A stretch of 64,000 nt of DNA from Fuerstiella sp. GTDB lineage: Bacteria; Planctomycetota; Planctomycetia; Planctomycetales; Planctomycetaceae. Position 1 is the first letter of the stretch. Every line of letters begins with the position of its first letter. The notes beneath the pieces were generated by a model, which saw only the letters and a program-made list of their open reading frames with translations, was not told the DNA's origin and did no database searches. The stretch spans positions 1 through 64,000 of the forward strand of contig JAKVAZ010000009.1 in the NCBI GenBank assembly GCA_022447225.1, read 5' to 3'. Shown here piece by piece: positions 26,953-36,314 of the stretch. Made by a program: the position numbers and the translations under genes.

Positions 26953-28082
26953 ATGCTTGAAGTGCAGAAATTTCTAAGTCAACGATCATTTGACGATTTG
27001 ACGATTTGACGAGACAACTTGGAATCAAAGTCAATCGGCACACAACACTCCCGCTGGCCATCCTCAACTACGACCAGATTGAGTCTCCTAAGACGCACCC
27101 GGTTGTTTGCGAGTGCCGTGGTCTTGTCCTGCATACGAAGACGCTGGAAGTTGTCGCCAGATCCTTCCATCGCTTCTTCAACTGGGGAGAAGTCGTTGAG
27201 AATATGGCCCATTTCAACTTCTCTGATTTCACGGCTCAGTCCAAGGAAGACGGTAGTCTTGTGCTGCTGTATCACTTTCAGGGAATATGGCGAGCCAACA
27301 CGCGTGGATCATTTGCAGAAGACAACATGCCGTTTCAGAGATTCACCTGGAGTGAGGGCATCTGTCAGGCACTTGGAGTCAACACTCTGAACGACCTGGA
27401 TCCCGTGCTGGATCCCCACTGTTCCTATGTCTGTGAATTTGTGTCTCCCTGGAACAAAATAGTCCGTAAGTATGACAAGCCTATGCTCTATCTGCTCACC
27501 GCGTTCTACCGCAATACGTGTGAGGAACTGACGCAGTCCGAGTGCGATCAATTTGCTCGCGCGGGAAACATGCTTCGCCCCAGACTGTATAAGTTCTCAA
27601 ACGTCGATGAGATACAGGATTTTCTGCAGAAACAGGCGGAAGAAGACCCAACCTTTGAAGGTGTTGTGATCTGCGACAAAGACCATCGCCGCTGGAAGAT
27701 CAAAAACCCGGCCTACCTCGGTCGGCACAGGATGAAAGGAGAAGGACTGAATCTATATGACCCGCGGCATCTTCTGCATTTCATTCTGGAGGGTGAAGAA
27801 GACGAGTTGTTAACTTACTTTCCTGAAGTTCGCGAGCGATTCTTCGAACTTAAGGAAATGGTCACGAAAGCCTACGGAAAGGTGCTTGAAGCATGGTTTG
27901 ATCACAGGCATGCGCCCGACAGGAAGTCGTTCGCTCTGGTAATTGGCAAACGTCCGTTTTCCGGCCTGCTGTTCCAGCTTCGAGACCGGCAGGACAGAGG
28001 CGAGTCAGTGACCTCCGCTGCGATAAAATCATTGTGGCGAGACTCCGGCGACCTGATCCTGAAAACGTTACTGCATCGGTGA
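26953..28082 (+). CDS. T4 Rnl1-type RNA ligase, frame interrupted by an 8-bp repeat
   Basis: The product joins RNA 5'-phosphate and 3'-hydroxyl ends through an enzyme-AMP intermediate. Motif I is KEDGSL, with the nucleophilic lysine codon at 27243. Preceding motifs CRGLVL and FFNWGE, motif III CEFVSPWNKIV, motif IV EGVVI and motif V WKIKNPAYL all match the T4 Rnl1 family. The conserved frame can start only at TTG 27006, which truncates the N terminus. ATG 26953 encodes a plausible N terminus, MLEVQKFLSQRSFDDLT, but hits TGA at 27007. Removing one of three ATTTGACG copies (26988-27011) joins the two into one protein of about 373 residues. The gene is either phase-variable, recently mutated, affected by a sequence error, or uses the TTG start. 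Confidence 0.82.
26988..27011 (+). repeat. Three perfect tandem copies of an 8-bp unit (ATTTGACG)
   Basis: Copies are at 26988-26995, 26996-27003 and 27004-27011. The unit is not a multiple of three, so each gain or loss changes the reading frame of the RNA ligase gene. With three copies the ATG 26953 frame stops at 27007; with two it continues into the conserved ligase frame. Confidence 0.95.
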
Positions 28083-28481
28083 CCAGACGTCTGATCACGA
28101 ATCTGAGATTTAAACATCACAAATTCGCTTTCACGCCGGAGACCACGTTCGAACCTGTGCGGTGCGTGTTATTAACCGAATCCGCCAACAGGCAGGCGAA
28201 TAAAACGAGGCAAGGTTCGTTCACTCCGTGCGGTCAAACAGCGCACGGACTGAGCAAAAACGGCTGATCTCAATTCTCCACCTGTATTCAACTCGGTACG
28301 ACCTGAGCTGTTTCAGGAAACTCAGCCGGCTGCCGTCCATCGAAGCGGTTCACGGAGGATGTTGACAGTGGTGGTCGTGCTGTGCCACGTCGAATCCCAC
28401 ACTTCCGATCTGCTGTGCGGATCTACGCCGTGATACCTGCACCCGGCATCACGGAATTCGGAAATAGATTGGCGACAAGCT
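28083..28481. other. Convergent intergenic region with a hairpin
   Basis: This gap lies between the RNA ligase and sulfatase genes. TCCGTGCG (28225-28232) pairs perfectly with CGCACGGA (28242-28249) around a 9-base loop. No T-run follows on either strand, so it is only a possible transcription end. A second short hairpin, GCTTCA/TGAAGC (28479-28494), covers the sulfatase stop. Confidence 0.4.
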
Positions 28482-29921
28482 TCACTGCTGAAGCGGAATG
28501 GCCAGCTGATCCGGCACAGGATCGATATCGGCCTGATGCGCGGTGAACATCCGGTTCAGTCGCTGCACGATCTGCGGGTTTTGATCCGCGATATCGAACT
28601 TCTCCGACACATCATGTCCTACATGGTAAAGTTCCGGAGATTCGAGCTGAACTTCGTGTCCGTAATCGACAGGCTGCCGTTGGTGCCGGTGCAGCTTGAA
28701 CGCATTCGAACGAACGGCGTGCAGCTTCGCTCGTGTCCAGAAGTAAAATGATTCCCGGGGGCTGTCTCCCTGACCGAGCAATGCAGGTGTCAGGTCATAG
28801 CTGTCCAGTTTGCGATCTGTCGGCAGACTGGTACCGGTCAGGGAGGCGAGTGTAGCCATCACGTCGAGCGTCGAGCCCATTTGAGCAACTGTTGACCCCG
28901 CCTCAATGGTACCTGGCCACCAAAATATTGTTGGCACACGCTGGCCGCCTTCAAACGTGGTACCTTTCCCGGCTCTCAACGGTCCGGCCGATCCACCGTG
29001 TCCGTTGAACCACAGCCATGGTCCGTTGTCTGAGCTGAACACCACCAGCGTGTTCTCCTGCAGGCCCTCGTCACGCAGCGTCTGCAAGACACGACCGATG
29101 TGGAAATCAATCTCCTCCACGACATCACCATACAGCCCGCGCGGGCTCCGGCCGCGAAAGGCCTCAGAAACCAGTAGAGGAATATGAGGCATATTGTTGG
29201 CCAGATACACGAAAAACGGCCGCTCCCTGTTCTCCCGAATGAACCGGATGGCCTCATCCGCATATCGTTTCGTAATCGTGTGCTGATCGGCCGGACGTTC
29301 CACGATCTCCGCGTTCCGCATCAGTGGAACATTCCACCAGCTGTGCGATGGATGAAATTCAGCATCCCGTCGCGACTTTTTGAGGTACTCCCCGGCCGAC
29401 TGAGTGGCGTCCATGTCATTTGAATAGGGTATGCCAAAGTAGGTGTCGAAACCCTGAGCCACCGGCAGAAACCGGGGAAGGTGCCCCAGATGCCATTTCC
29501 CGAACGCGGCCGTCGCATAATTCTTTTGCTTCAGTAATTCTGCCAGTGTGATCTCGTCTGCCGGCAGGCCTCCGCCGGAATCGGGAAACAACACCGCACG
29601 TTTGTTACTCATCATGCCGTTGCGAATCGGGTACCGTCCTGTCATCAGCGCGGCCCGGCTGGGTGTACACACAGGAGACGCCACATAGAACGACGTCCAT
29701 TTTTGTCCTTCCGCTGCCATGCGATCCAGATGCGGAGTCCGAATGTTCGGACTCCCGAAACACGCCAGATCGCCGTAGCCAAGATCATCGCAAAAGATGA
29801 TCACTACGTTGGGGCTGCGTTCAGACTTCTCCGTCGCTGCCGCACACGTACCCGACGTCATACACACAAAAACTGTCAACAGACTGACTGCTGAAAAAAA
29901 TCTGATCAGTTTACCGTGCAC
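28482..29921 (-). CDS. Secreted sulfatase (arylsulfatase family)
   Basis: This 479-residue sulfatase hydrolyses sulfate esters, probably from sulfated polysaccharides. An N-terminal signal sequence (about 1-28) indicates export. The metal-binding DD pair is at 45-46 (FCDDLGYGD). The active-site motif C85-T-P-S-R matures to formylglycine, followed by ALMTGRYP. Further metal and substrate residues are in GKWHLGH and SSDNGPW. The start is GTG 29921, with AGGGGG a few bases upstream. A formylglycine-generating enzyme must come from elsewhere in the genome. The gene is divergent from the lactonase gene and is not in a visible polysaccharide cluster. Confidence 0.93.
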   Translation of the reverse strand: MHGKLIRFFSAVSLLTVFVCMTSGTCAAATEKSERSPNVVIIFCDDLGYGDLACFGSPNIRTPHLDRMAAEGQKWTSFYVASPVCTPSRAALMTGRYPIRNGMMSNKRAVLFPDSGGGLPADEITLAELLKQKNYATAAFGKWHLGHLPRFLPVAQGFDTYFGIPYSNDMDATQSAGEYLKKSRRDAEFHPSHSWWNVPLMRNAEIVERPADQHTITKRYADEAIRFIRENRERPFFVYLANNMPHIPLLVSEAFRGRSPRGLYGDVVEEIDFHIGRVLQTLRDEGLQENTLVVFSSDNGPWLWFNGHGGSAGPLRAGKGTTFEGGQRVPTIFWWPGTIEAGSTVAQMGSTLDVMATLASLTGTSLPTDRKLDSYDLTPALLGQGDSPRESFYFWTRAKLHAVRSNAFKLHRHQRQPVDYGHEVQLESPELYHVGHDVSEKFDIADQNPQIVQRLNRMFTAHQADIDPVPDQLAIPLQQ

Positions 29922-30253
29922 TATCGCCCCCTTTGCTTCAGTTGTACTGCGAGATTAACCGGTAATTCAGGCACTCGCCAGCAGTTTGAACAATTCCCTG
30001 CGGATTGCCGCCGCGCGGATGGTCTGCCCGACACCTGCGCCGCTACACCGCGCTCAATCCCCGGGCCATCTTCCAGACAATTCCACTTCGCCCGCCGGAT
30101 CCCGTTCCATTCAGTTCACCAGGAGTCGACAGTCATTCGGGATCCTGACAGCATTCACGGGTTAGGACTGCGATTTCCTGAGTCAGCATGCCATAATACA
30201 ACAGTCCGCAGGCAGCTTGTTGCGTGCAATGTCTTCCAGCCAGTGAGTCGGCA
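29922..30253. other. Divergent intergenic region
   Basis: Between the divergent sulfatase and lactonase genes; both promoters are expected here. No recognisable operator or repeat. The lactonase frame is open back to GTG 30224, but a signal peptide begins at ATG 30254. Confidence 0.35.
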
Positions 30254-31393
30254 ATGAAACGAACTCTGTGGTGTTTTCTGTTTACAGGATTGGCAGGTGT
30301 CATGTCTGTGTTGTCTGATTCAACGAATGCTTCCGAGCCTTTGATCTTCATTTCCGCGTTCGCTCCCGGCGATCACGGAGCCATTCATGCGTTTCGGCTC
30401 GACACACAGACCGGACAACTGAACGAAACTCATCGCACCACGGATGCCGAACACCCGTTTTTCATGGCACTGTCACCCGATCGCCGGTTTCTGTACTCGA
30501 TTCACACAGACCAGTTTGGCGGTGAACAGAGTGATCAGATTGCCGCATACCGCATTGAGTCAGACACCGGTAAACTGAATCTGCTGAACCGGGAGTCGGC
30601 CCGTGGTACGGCAGCCTGTTATCTGCACGTTGACGCGACTGGTCAGGCCCTGTTCGTCGCCAACTATTCGTCGGGCAGCGTGGCATCGTTTCCAATTCAT
30701 GACGATGGTTCAGTTGGCAAGGCTGTTTCTTTCTTTGAACACAGGGACCCGGGAGTACATCCCTCCCGGCAGGACGTGACTCATGCACACTGCATTGTTG
30801 CCGGCCCGAATAACCGTTTCGTGTATTCCGCGGATCTGGGCATTGACCAGGTGCTGTGTTACCGACTGGAAACAGACACGGCCCAACTGATTCCCGCACA
30901 ACAACCATTCGTGAGAACACCGCAGGGTGCCGGTCCCCGACACCTGACGTTTCATCCTGACCGGCAGCACCTGTTCGTGATCAACGAAACCGGAAACACC
31001 GTCACTTCGTTTGACTGGGATGCGAACTCCGGAATGCTGATTGAGCAACAAACCATTTCCACGGTTCCCGACGAGTTTACCGGCACCAGCCACACGGCCG
31101 ATCTGAAATTCACACCCGACGGACGTTTCCTGTATGGCACCAATCGTGGTCATGACAGCATCGCCGTCTATCGTGTTGACGACGAACGCAGATTGACACT
31201 CAGCGAAATCGTACCCAGTTTGGGACAGGGACCTCAGAATCTGGCAGTCACTCAGGATGGACGCTGGCTACTGTGCGCCAATATGCCGGGAAACAATGTG
31301 CTGGTATTTGGAATCGATGCTGAATCCGGAGCAATTACTCCGGTCGGCAAACCGGTGACGATTCCCAGCCCGTCGTGCATCATGATTTACTGA
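30254..31393 (+). CDS. Secreted lactonase, seven-bladed beta-propeller (6-phosphogluconolactonase YbhE type)
   Basis: This 379-residue protein belongs to the Pgl/YbhE lactonase family, whose E. coli member hydrolyses 6-phosphogluconolactone. The repeating propeller blades are visible: HPFFMALSPDRRFLYSIH, GQALFVANYSSGSVASFP, NRFVYSADLGIDQVLCYR, GPRHLTFHPDRQHLFVINE, KFTPDGRFLYGTNRGHDSI and GPQNLAVTQDGRWLLCAN. The N terminus MKRTLWCFLFTGLAGVMSVLS followed by NASEP is a likely signal peptide. The location is therefore periplasmic or outside, which makes a role in the pentose phosphate pathway unlikely. The substrate may be another lactone or a sugar derivative. Confidence 0.87.
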   Translation: MKRTLWCFLFTGLAGVMSVLSDSTNASEPLIFISAFAPGDHGAIHAFRLDTQTGQLNETHRTTDAEHPFFMALSPDRRFLYSIHTDQFGGEQSDQIAAYRIESDTGKLNLLNRESARGTAACYLHVDATGQALFVANYSSGSVASFPIHDDGSVGKAVSFFEHRDPGVHPSRQDVTHAHCIVAGPNNRFVYSADLGIDQVLCYRLETDTAQLIPAQQPFVRTPQGAGPRHLTFHPDRQHLFVINETGNTVTSFDWDANSGMLIEQQTISTVPDEFTGTSHTADLKFTPDGRFLYGTNRGHDSIAVYRVDDERRLTLSEIVPSLGQGPQNLAVTQDGRWLLCANMPGNNVLVFGIDAESGAITPVGKPVTIPSPSCIMIY

Positions 31394-31949
31394 CAGTCAG
31401 TCGGAATTTCGCCAGCCTGAACCGGAATTTCGGCCGATCGTCTGTCCGTTTGAAGGAATTCCTGCCTGGATATCCCGATCAGCAGCAGCGAAGAGCGGTC
31501 TCTGTGCTTAAACAACCGCCCCACTATCGCGGGTACCTGAACGGGATATCGATTCAAACGCAGCTCACACGGACGGCAGACTTCCCCGGAAGTGTTCGCA
31601 GAACCAAGCTAAAAGTTCACTGATACGTATCGTGAAGTTCCTGTGGTGTGCGGGCTGCAGCCTGGAATCGCTGTCCGCAGCATCCGCCTTCGATAACGTC
31701 CTGTAGATCATTCATGAGCTCACATGAGATAGCACGCACTGTCGCACTGTAAAAGATATCAGCGATCAAGCCGAAGATGACGACAGAAAACAGCTTGTCG
31801 TACGCATCTGATGCCTGAGGTGGCCGTGGATACCCTGACATGGATTGTTGGGTGCAACTTTGACTGATACCATTTACAAGGCCACTTCGCCAGGTGCCGA
31901 CCATAACTGTAATTTCCCACCTAACACTCTGAGTTCAATGGAGCCCGTT
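31394..31949. other. Intergenic region
   Basis: No clear gene. A leftward frame of 95 codons (31617-31904) includes an IADIFYSATVRAISCELMNDL stretch but lacks a ribosome-binding site and known features, so it is not called. The redoxin promoter should lie near the right end. Confidence 0.35.
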
Positions 31950-32552
31950 ATGAAGTCACGTCTTTCCGTAATGCTGATGTTTGTGCTGGTGGGGTCGTCA
32001 GTGGTGATGGCTGAAGAGAAGTCGGCGGACGCAGCCACCAAAGATTCCGAAGTCAAAAAGACGGTCGTCATTGGAGCCACTGCGCCGGAATTCAGGATTA
32101 AAGATTCCAGTGGCAAACAAATCGACCTGAAACAACTGACCGATCAGGGCCCCGTGCTGGTGCGACTCACCTGCGGATGCTCCGGCTGCGACAAGGAACT
32201 GGCCTATTTTCAGACCATGCATGAGGAATACAAAGAGCTGGGCCTCACCAGCCTGGCAATTTTCCGCGAGCCGGATGCCAAGGTCGAAGATTACGTCCAA
32301 CAAAAGAAGTTGAAGATGATGTACGCCGTGGATTCGGACGGCAACAGCTGGAAGACCTTCCAGACAAAGACCATGCCCACCAACTTTCTGATCGAAAAGG
32401 GCGGAAAAATCCGGTCGATCGCGGCTGGATGCGATCCCAGCGGATTGCTGGCCAACAAAGTGTCTCAGTATGTGGCAGATCTGCTGGACACGGAGCAGGT
32501 AGACGTCAGGGACACAGTCAAAAACAACGCACAGGCATCCACAAAGCAATAA
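31950..32552 (+). CDS. Exported redoxin/thioredoxin-fold protein
   Basis: This 200-residue protein has a signal peptide (MKSRLSVMLMFVLVGSSVVMA, cleaved near AEE). An AhpC/TSA-type thioredoxin fold follows, beginning IGATAPEFRIKDSSGKQIDLKQL. Three cysteines are clustered as C75-G-C77-S-G-C80 at the redox position, in place of the usual single peroxidatic cysteine or CxxC of thioredoxin. TMPTNFLIEKGGKIRSI supplies the cis-proline region. It is probably a periplasmic thiol-disulfide protein or peroxidase. ATG 31950 is chosen because GGAG lies six bases before it; ATG 31938 and earlier starts are possible. It converges with the rhomboid gene. Confidence 0.85.
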   Translation: MKSRLSVMLMFVLVGSSVVMAEEKSADAATKDSEVKKTVVIGATAPEFRIKDSSGKQIDLKQLTDQGPVLVRLTCGCSGCDKELAYFQTMHEEYKELGLTSLAIFREPDAKVEDYVQQKKLKMMYAVDSDGNSWKTFQTKTMPTNFLIEKGGKIRSIAAGCDPSGLLANKVSQYVADLLDTEQVDVRDTVKNNAQASTKQ

Positions 32553-32598
32553 ACGAACCTGGCTGCCCGGACAGTGTTTGCCAGCTGCTGACGACCGG

Positions 32599-33492
32599 TC
32601 AACGGCGTTTTTTCATTTGTTCGCTTGCCTGGCGAAGAATGCGGCGTTCACGGTCCGTCAGCGACTGTTCACCCTCGCGGGAGATCTTGGCCAGAATGGC
32701 ATCAACCCGGTCGGAAAGATTGGACTCCGGCTGCTCCTTGGGATTATAGACTCGCAAACCCGATTTTCCGGCCCGGATGCGGGTGGACGCGCGACCTGCG
32801 ACACCATCCCACCAGTTCGAAAATCGCATGTTCCAGCGAAAATACAGCCAGCCGAACAACAGGCCTCCAAGGTGCGCGCTGTGAGCCGTTCCGTCTCTGC
32901 CGAGTTCTCCATCCGCCAGTTGTCGGATAACCGGATTGGCCTCAATGGCTACGTAGATCAGCAGCAGCCAGCGAACTTCGATTCCCAGAAGTCCAAAAAG
33001 GTACAGCTTCTGTCGCGGGTAGTGCATCGCAAACAGCGTGAACACCGCATAAACAGCACCCGATGCTCCCAGAATGTTTGGATCGACCTTCAGCAGACGA
33101 TAAAAGCACACTGAGCACAGACCGGAAAACATCGCCGAGACCGCATAAAACCAGAGAAATTCGCGGTTACCCGTTAGCTGCGCCGTTGCCCGGCCCAGCA
33201 CATACAGCATGTACATGTTGAGCCCAATGTGCAGCAGATATCCGGTATCGTGCAGAAATGCGTAAGAAAGCAAACGCCAGATCTGTCCACCGAACAGTTC
33301 CGAACCGTTTAAAATGAACCATCGTTCGAGTACGGACCTGCCGTCCTGCGATTTTAGCACCACCTGCAGTACGAAGACGGCCACGGTCGCCAGAATGATC
33401 TTCGTCACCACGGACATCGGCTGGACAGACCCGCGACCATTGAACGCGACGTCACCATCGTCTCTGAGGTATTCGCGAGAGTCGATCCCCAT
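32599..33492 (-). CDS. Rhomboid family intramembrane serine protease
   Basis: Rhomboids cleave transmembrane helices inside the membrane with a Ser-His dyad. In this protein (297 residues from ATG 33492) about six hydrophobic helices are seen. The catalytic serine lies in GASGA and the histidine in AHLGGLLFGW, with HIGLNMYMLYVLG as the HxxxN oxyanion segment. The C-terminal 80 residues are soluble and charged, with DRVDAILAKISREGEQSLTDRERRIL, a tail often seen in bacterial rhomboids. TTG/GTG starts at 33507/33504 are possible. GGTGGA lies upstream of ATG 33492. The substrate is unknown. Confidence 0.9.
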   Translation of the reverse strand: MGIDSREYLRDDGDVAFNGRGSVQPMSVVTKIILATVAVFVLQVVLKSQDGRSVLERWFILNGSELFGGQIWRLLSYAFLHDTGYLLHIGLNMYMLYVLGRATAQLTGNREFLWFYAVSAMFSGLCSVCFYRLLKVDPNILGASGAVYAVFTLFAMHYPRQKLYLFGLLGIEVRWLLLIYVAIEANPVIRQLADGELGRDGTAHSAHLGGLLFGWLYFRWNMRFSNWWDGVAGRASTRIRAGKSGLRVYNPKEQPESNLSDRVDAILAKISREGEQSLTDRERRILRQASEQMKKRR

Positions 33493-33567
33493 ATCGAAAT
33501 CCACCAACAGACGTTGCAGGCCGTCAGGCAGTGACCGAACGGTAACGGCCGCTGTCCACCATGAACT

Positions 33568-34518
33568 CTAGCGCGGCTTCGGAGACACGGCCACCCCGAC
33601 GGCCTCTCCGTTTGGGTTCAGCTGATCCTTCTGTGCAGTCGCCAACTGTCGATTGGAGTCGTCCAGTCGACGCTGTAACTGATCACGCAGCTCACCGGCC
33701 TGCCGAATTTCCCGCCGCAGTCGATCGACTTGAATCAACAGGTCGTTCCGGGTCTCTTCCATGACGGAGACTGCCTTCAGCCGTCCGTCGGTGTATTCCG
33801 GATGTCCGGGGATCACCTGAGCATCGGAATGACCCAGAAGTTCCTGCCTGCGAATTTCCAGTTGTGATTTTGCCTGTTCAAGCAGAATGGTCTGCTGAGC
33901 AACGTTCGCCTGAATTTCAGAGTAATCTTCAGAAAGTTTCTGCAGTTGCGAGTGAAGTTCATCAATCTGCAGTCGCAGCGGGGCCGGAACCAAAGATCGA
34001 AATCTCCACGGCAACTCAGGATCTGTCAGCCAGACGTTAAGTTCCTCCTGGGTCACCTGCCAGTTAGGAAGCAGCGTACATTCTATGTCCCTGCGTTGTT
34101 CAACCTGAAATTCACCCACATAAAACATGTTGCCGTCTGCCATTTGCTTAAAGGCATACACCGCCGGTTCGACCGACTGTCCGGCGTCATCCAGAACAGG
34201 AATCAGACCGACATTCGTTCCCAGACCGCGTACATTCAGGCGTCCCCCATCAACTTCTACTCCGGATTCGGCACTCTGTTCAATATTCCAGCTTTTATCC
34301 CAGCCTATCTTGACTCCTGCAAGCTGGTATTGCTGCTCTGAGAGTTCCCGTTGAGTGTCCCGGTGACGAGTGATGGCCTTGTCAAGCGAATCCCGGCTGC
34401 TCACCAGCTTGGTGGACACATCATTGTGGTGCTTCCCAACAGCGGGCAAAAGCCACACGGAAATTACACCCAGACCGATGACAGTTAGCCACAGGAAGAC
34501 TTTTCCGATTGTTGTCAT
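33568..34518 (-). CDS. Membrane-anchored coiled-coil protein, function unknown
   Basis: The 316-residue product begins with one membrane helix (KVFLWLTVIGLGVISVWLLPAV), then a mostly extracytoplasmic part. Residues about 35-60 form a short coiled coil (SSRDSLDKAITRHRDTQRELSEQQYQL). A middle domain with GGRLNVRGLGTNVGLIPVLDDAG follows. Residues about 185-300 form a long coiled coil rich in Gln, Leu and Arg. The start at ATG 34518 has a strong GGAGG five bases upstream, much better than any upstream start. It lies just upstream of the rhomboid gene in the same direction, after 75 bases, so co-transcription is likely. No family is recognised. Confidence 0.75.
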   Translation of the reverse strand: MTTIGKVFLWLTVIGLGVISVWLLPAVGKHHNDVSTKLVSSRDSLDKAITRHRDTQRELSEQQYQLAGVKIGWDKSWNIEQSAESGVEVDGGRLNVRGLGTNVGLIPVLDDAGQSVEPAVYAFKQMADGNMFYVGEFQVEQRRDIECTLLPNWQVTQEELNVWLTDPELPWRFRSLVPAPLRLQIDELHSQLQKLSEDYSEIQANVAQQTILLEQAKSQLEIRRQELLGHSDAQVIPGHPEYTDGRLKAVSVMEETRNDLLIQVDRLRREIRQAGELRDQLQRRLDDSNRQLATAQKDQLNPNGEAVGVAVSPKPR

Positions 34519-34918
34519 TCGAACCTCCGGGAACCTGTCGCTGCCGCGGTACCGTCTGAAAACGGGTCCTATGCGATCCATCGGCGGCACAGACCTGAAA
34601 CTTGTCGGGATATTGCAGCTCCCGCCATGCTGTGACAATTCGATTAAAATCTCGCATCTTCGCCCCCCCAGCTTAACCAGATGGCAGGCTCTGCGTCATC
34701 CTTGTTCTCTTTTCAGAGGACCTGAATCCTCGAAAATCCGGTAGATTCAGCCGGATTTACGGGCCTGTGATTCGCTACAGTCTCACAAAGCACCGGGTTG
34801 TGCGGGGGCAATTTCGACCTGTCGCTCTTTTCCACAGGCCTGCATCGTCGCAAATACAGGATTAACCCGGAACCCGGATTTTTCGATTAACCCCATCCAC
34901 CACAGTCAAAGCACGCCA
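34519..34918. other. Divergent intergenic region
   Basis: Between the divergent coiled-coil and MFS genes. It includes a CCCCCCC run near 34664-34670. No gene or clear promoter recognised. Confidence 0.35.
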
Positions 34919-36235
34919 TTGTCGAATTTGCGGGGAACAGCAGAACAATCACCTTCCGCAGCAGAACCGGAATCAGTCGATTCGCAGATCTGCACAGAAC
35001 GCCACAATACAATCACGCTGATTTTCCATCAGGTCCTGTTCCGTGTTGCATGGATTTTCAAGACCGAGAGCGTGGTGATGCCGGCATTTCTGGACAGCAT
35101 CACATCGACCGGCTGGCTGAGTGGACTGCTGCCTCCGCTCAATCGCCTGGGCCAGTCCGTGACACCTCTGCTGTTGTCCGGACGCTTGCGGGACACACCC
35201 CGCAAGTCGCGTTGGCTGTTCAGAACAACCATGTTAATGGGAATCCCGTTTCTGGCGTTGAGCGGTCTGTTGGCCTGGTCGGGATCAGAGGTTCAGGACA
35301 GCATGCCGATAATATTCCTGTGTCTGTACGCGGTGTTCTTTGCGACGACAGGCATGAATCAGGCAGTCTTCAACACGATTCAGGGTAAGCTGATTACTCC
35401 CAACCGGCGTGGTCGACTGATTGCAGTCGCCGGCTACATCGGATCACCGGTGTCCATTCTCGCGGTTGTGTTCGTCATGCGTCCCTGGGTCGACCAGTCT
35501 TCACCCAAATTTTGGGCCGTTTTCCTGTTCACAGGCTGCGTTTTTGTGATTGCCGGCTTTTGTGCACGGTTTCTTCGGGAGTCTGCAGATCAACCGATTC
35601 CGTCGGCAGAACGACGTCAGCCCCTGCGGGATGCCGTCTATTTTCTGCAAAACGACCGGCATCTGAGACGGATGTGTATGCTGAGTGCTCTGGTCGCATG
35701 CCCAATGGTGCTGTTTCCGTACTATCAAAGACTGGGACGCAGTCTGCCTGACTATGAAAATCACATGCTGATGAGTTGGGTAATCTGCCAGAATCTGGGC
35801 GCGGCGGGTTTCAGCTGGGTTGCCGGAAAAATTGCTGACTCCCGAGGGACACGAAGTGCACTGCGAATGCTGACCCTGGCAGCAACCCTGTCGCCTATCG
35901 TTCCGCTGGGACTGTGGCTCATCGGTAGCGCTGACTGGTACTGGATTACTTTTTTATGGCTGGGCACGGTTCCGGTCACGTTTCGGATGAAAATCAATTA
36001 CGTGCTTGAATTGACCGCGCCTCAGCAGCATCCGATCTACATCAGCACCACAGCTCTCAGCACCACACCGATCATTTTCCTGTCCCCGGTCGCAGGAGTG
36101 ATGATTACCCACACAGGATACGTTCTTCCATTCTTACTTGTCTCCGCAGCGTCTGCTGTTTCGTGGATCGTCACACTCTTTATTATCGAACCTCGTTCAG
36201 CTGAATTTCAGCGATCACACGAACGAGTGTGCTAA
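34919..36235 (+). CDS. MFS-type transporter
   Basis: The 438-residue product has about ten to twelve hydrophobic segments arranged as in the major facilitator superfamily, for example IPFLALSGLLAWSG, FWAVFLFTGCVFVIAGFCARFL and the late PIIFLSPVAGVMITHTGYVLPFLLVSAASAVSWIVTLFII. Between helices 2 and 3 is SGRLRDTPRKSRWLF, a charged loop like the MFS motif A region, and an equivalent one appears later (AGKIADSRGTRSALR). The substrate cannot be assigned. The start is uncertain: TTG 34919 gives the listed length, and ATG 35080 would drop 53 residues, including part of the first helix. It precedes the CysQ-like gene by 79 bases in the same direction. Confidence 0.8.
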   Translation: MSNLRGTAEQSPSAAEPESVDSQICTERHNTITLIFHQVLFRVAWIFKTESVVMPAFLDSITSTGWLSGLLPPLNRLGQSVTPLLLSGRLRDTPRKSRWLFRTTMLMGIPFLALSGLLAWSGSEVQDSMPIIFLCLYAVFFATTGMNQAVFNTIQGKLITPNRRGRLIAVAGYIGSPVSILAVVFVMRPWVDQSSPKFWAVFLFTGCVFVIAGFCARFLRESADQPIPSAERRQPLRDAVYFLQNDRHLRRMCMLSALVACPMVLFPYYQRLGRSLPDYENHMLMSWVICQNLGAAGFSWVAGKIADSRGTRSALRMLTLAATLSPIVPLGLWLIGSADWYWITFLWLGTVPVTFRMKINYVLELTAPQQHPIYISTTALSTTPIIFLSPVAGVMITHTGYVLPFLLVSAASAVSWIVTLFIIEPRSAEFQRSHERVC

Positions 36236-36314
36236 AGCTTGTTTTTCGAAACCACACAACGACAATCACCGCTCACTCGTCCGTTCCGCAGAACTATTTC
36301 GGCTGTCATATTTT

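Noticed and set aside
31617-31904. 95-codon leftward frame in an intergenic gap
   Set aside because: It has a partly protein-like middle but no ribosome-binding site or family match; too weak to annotate.
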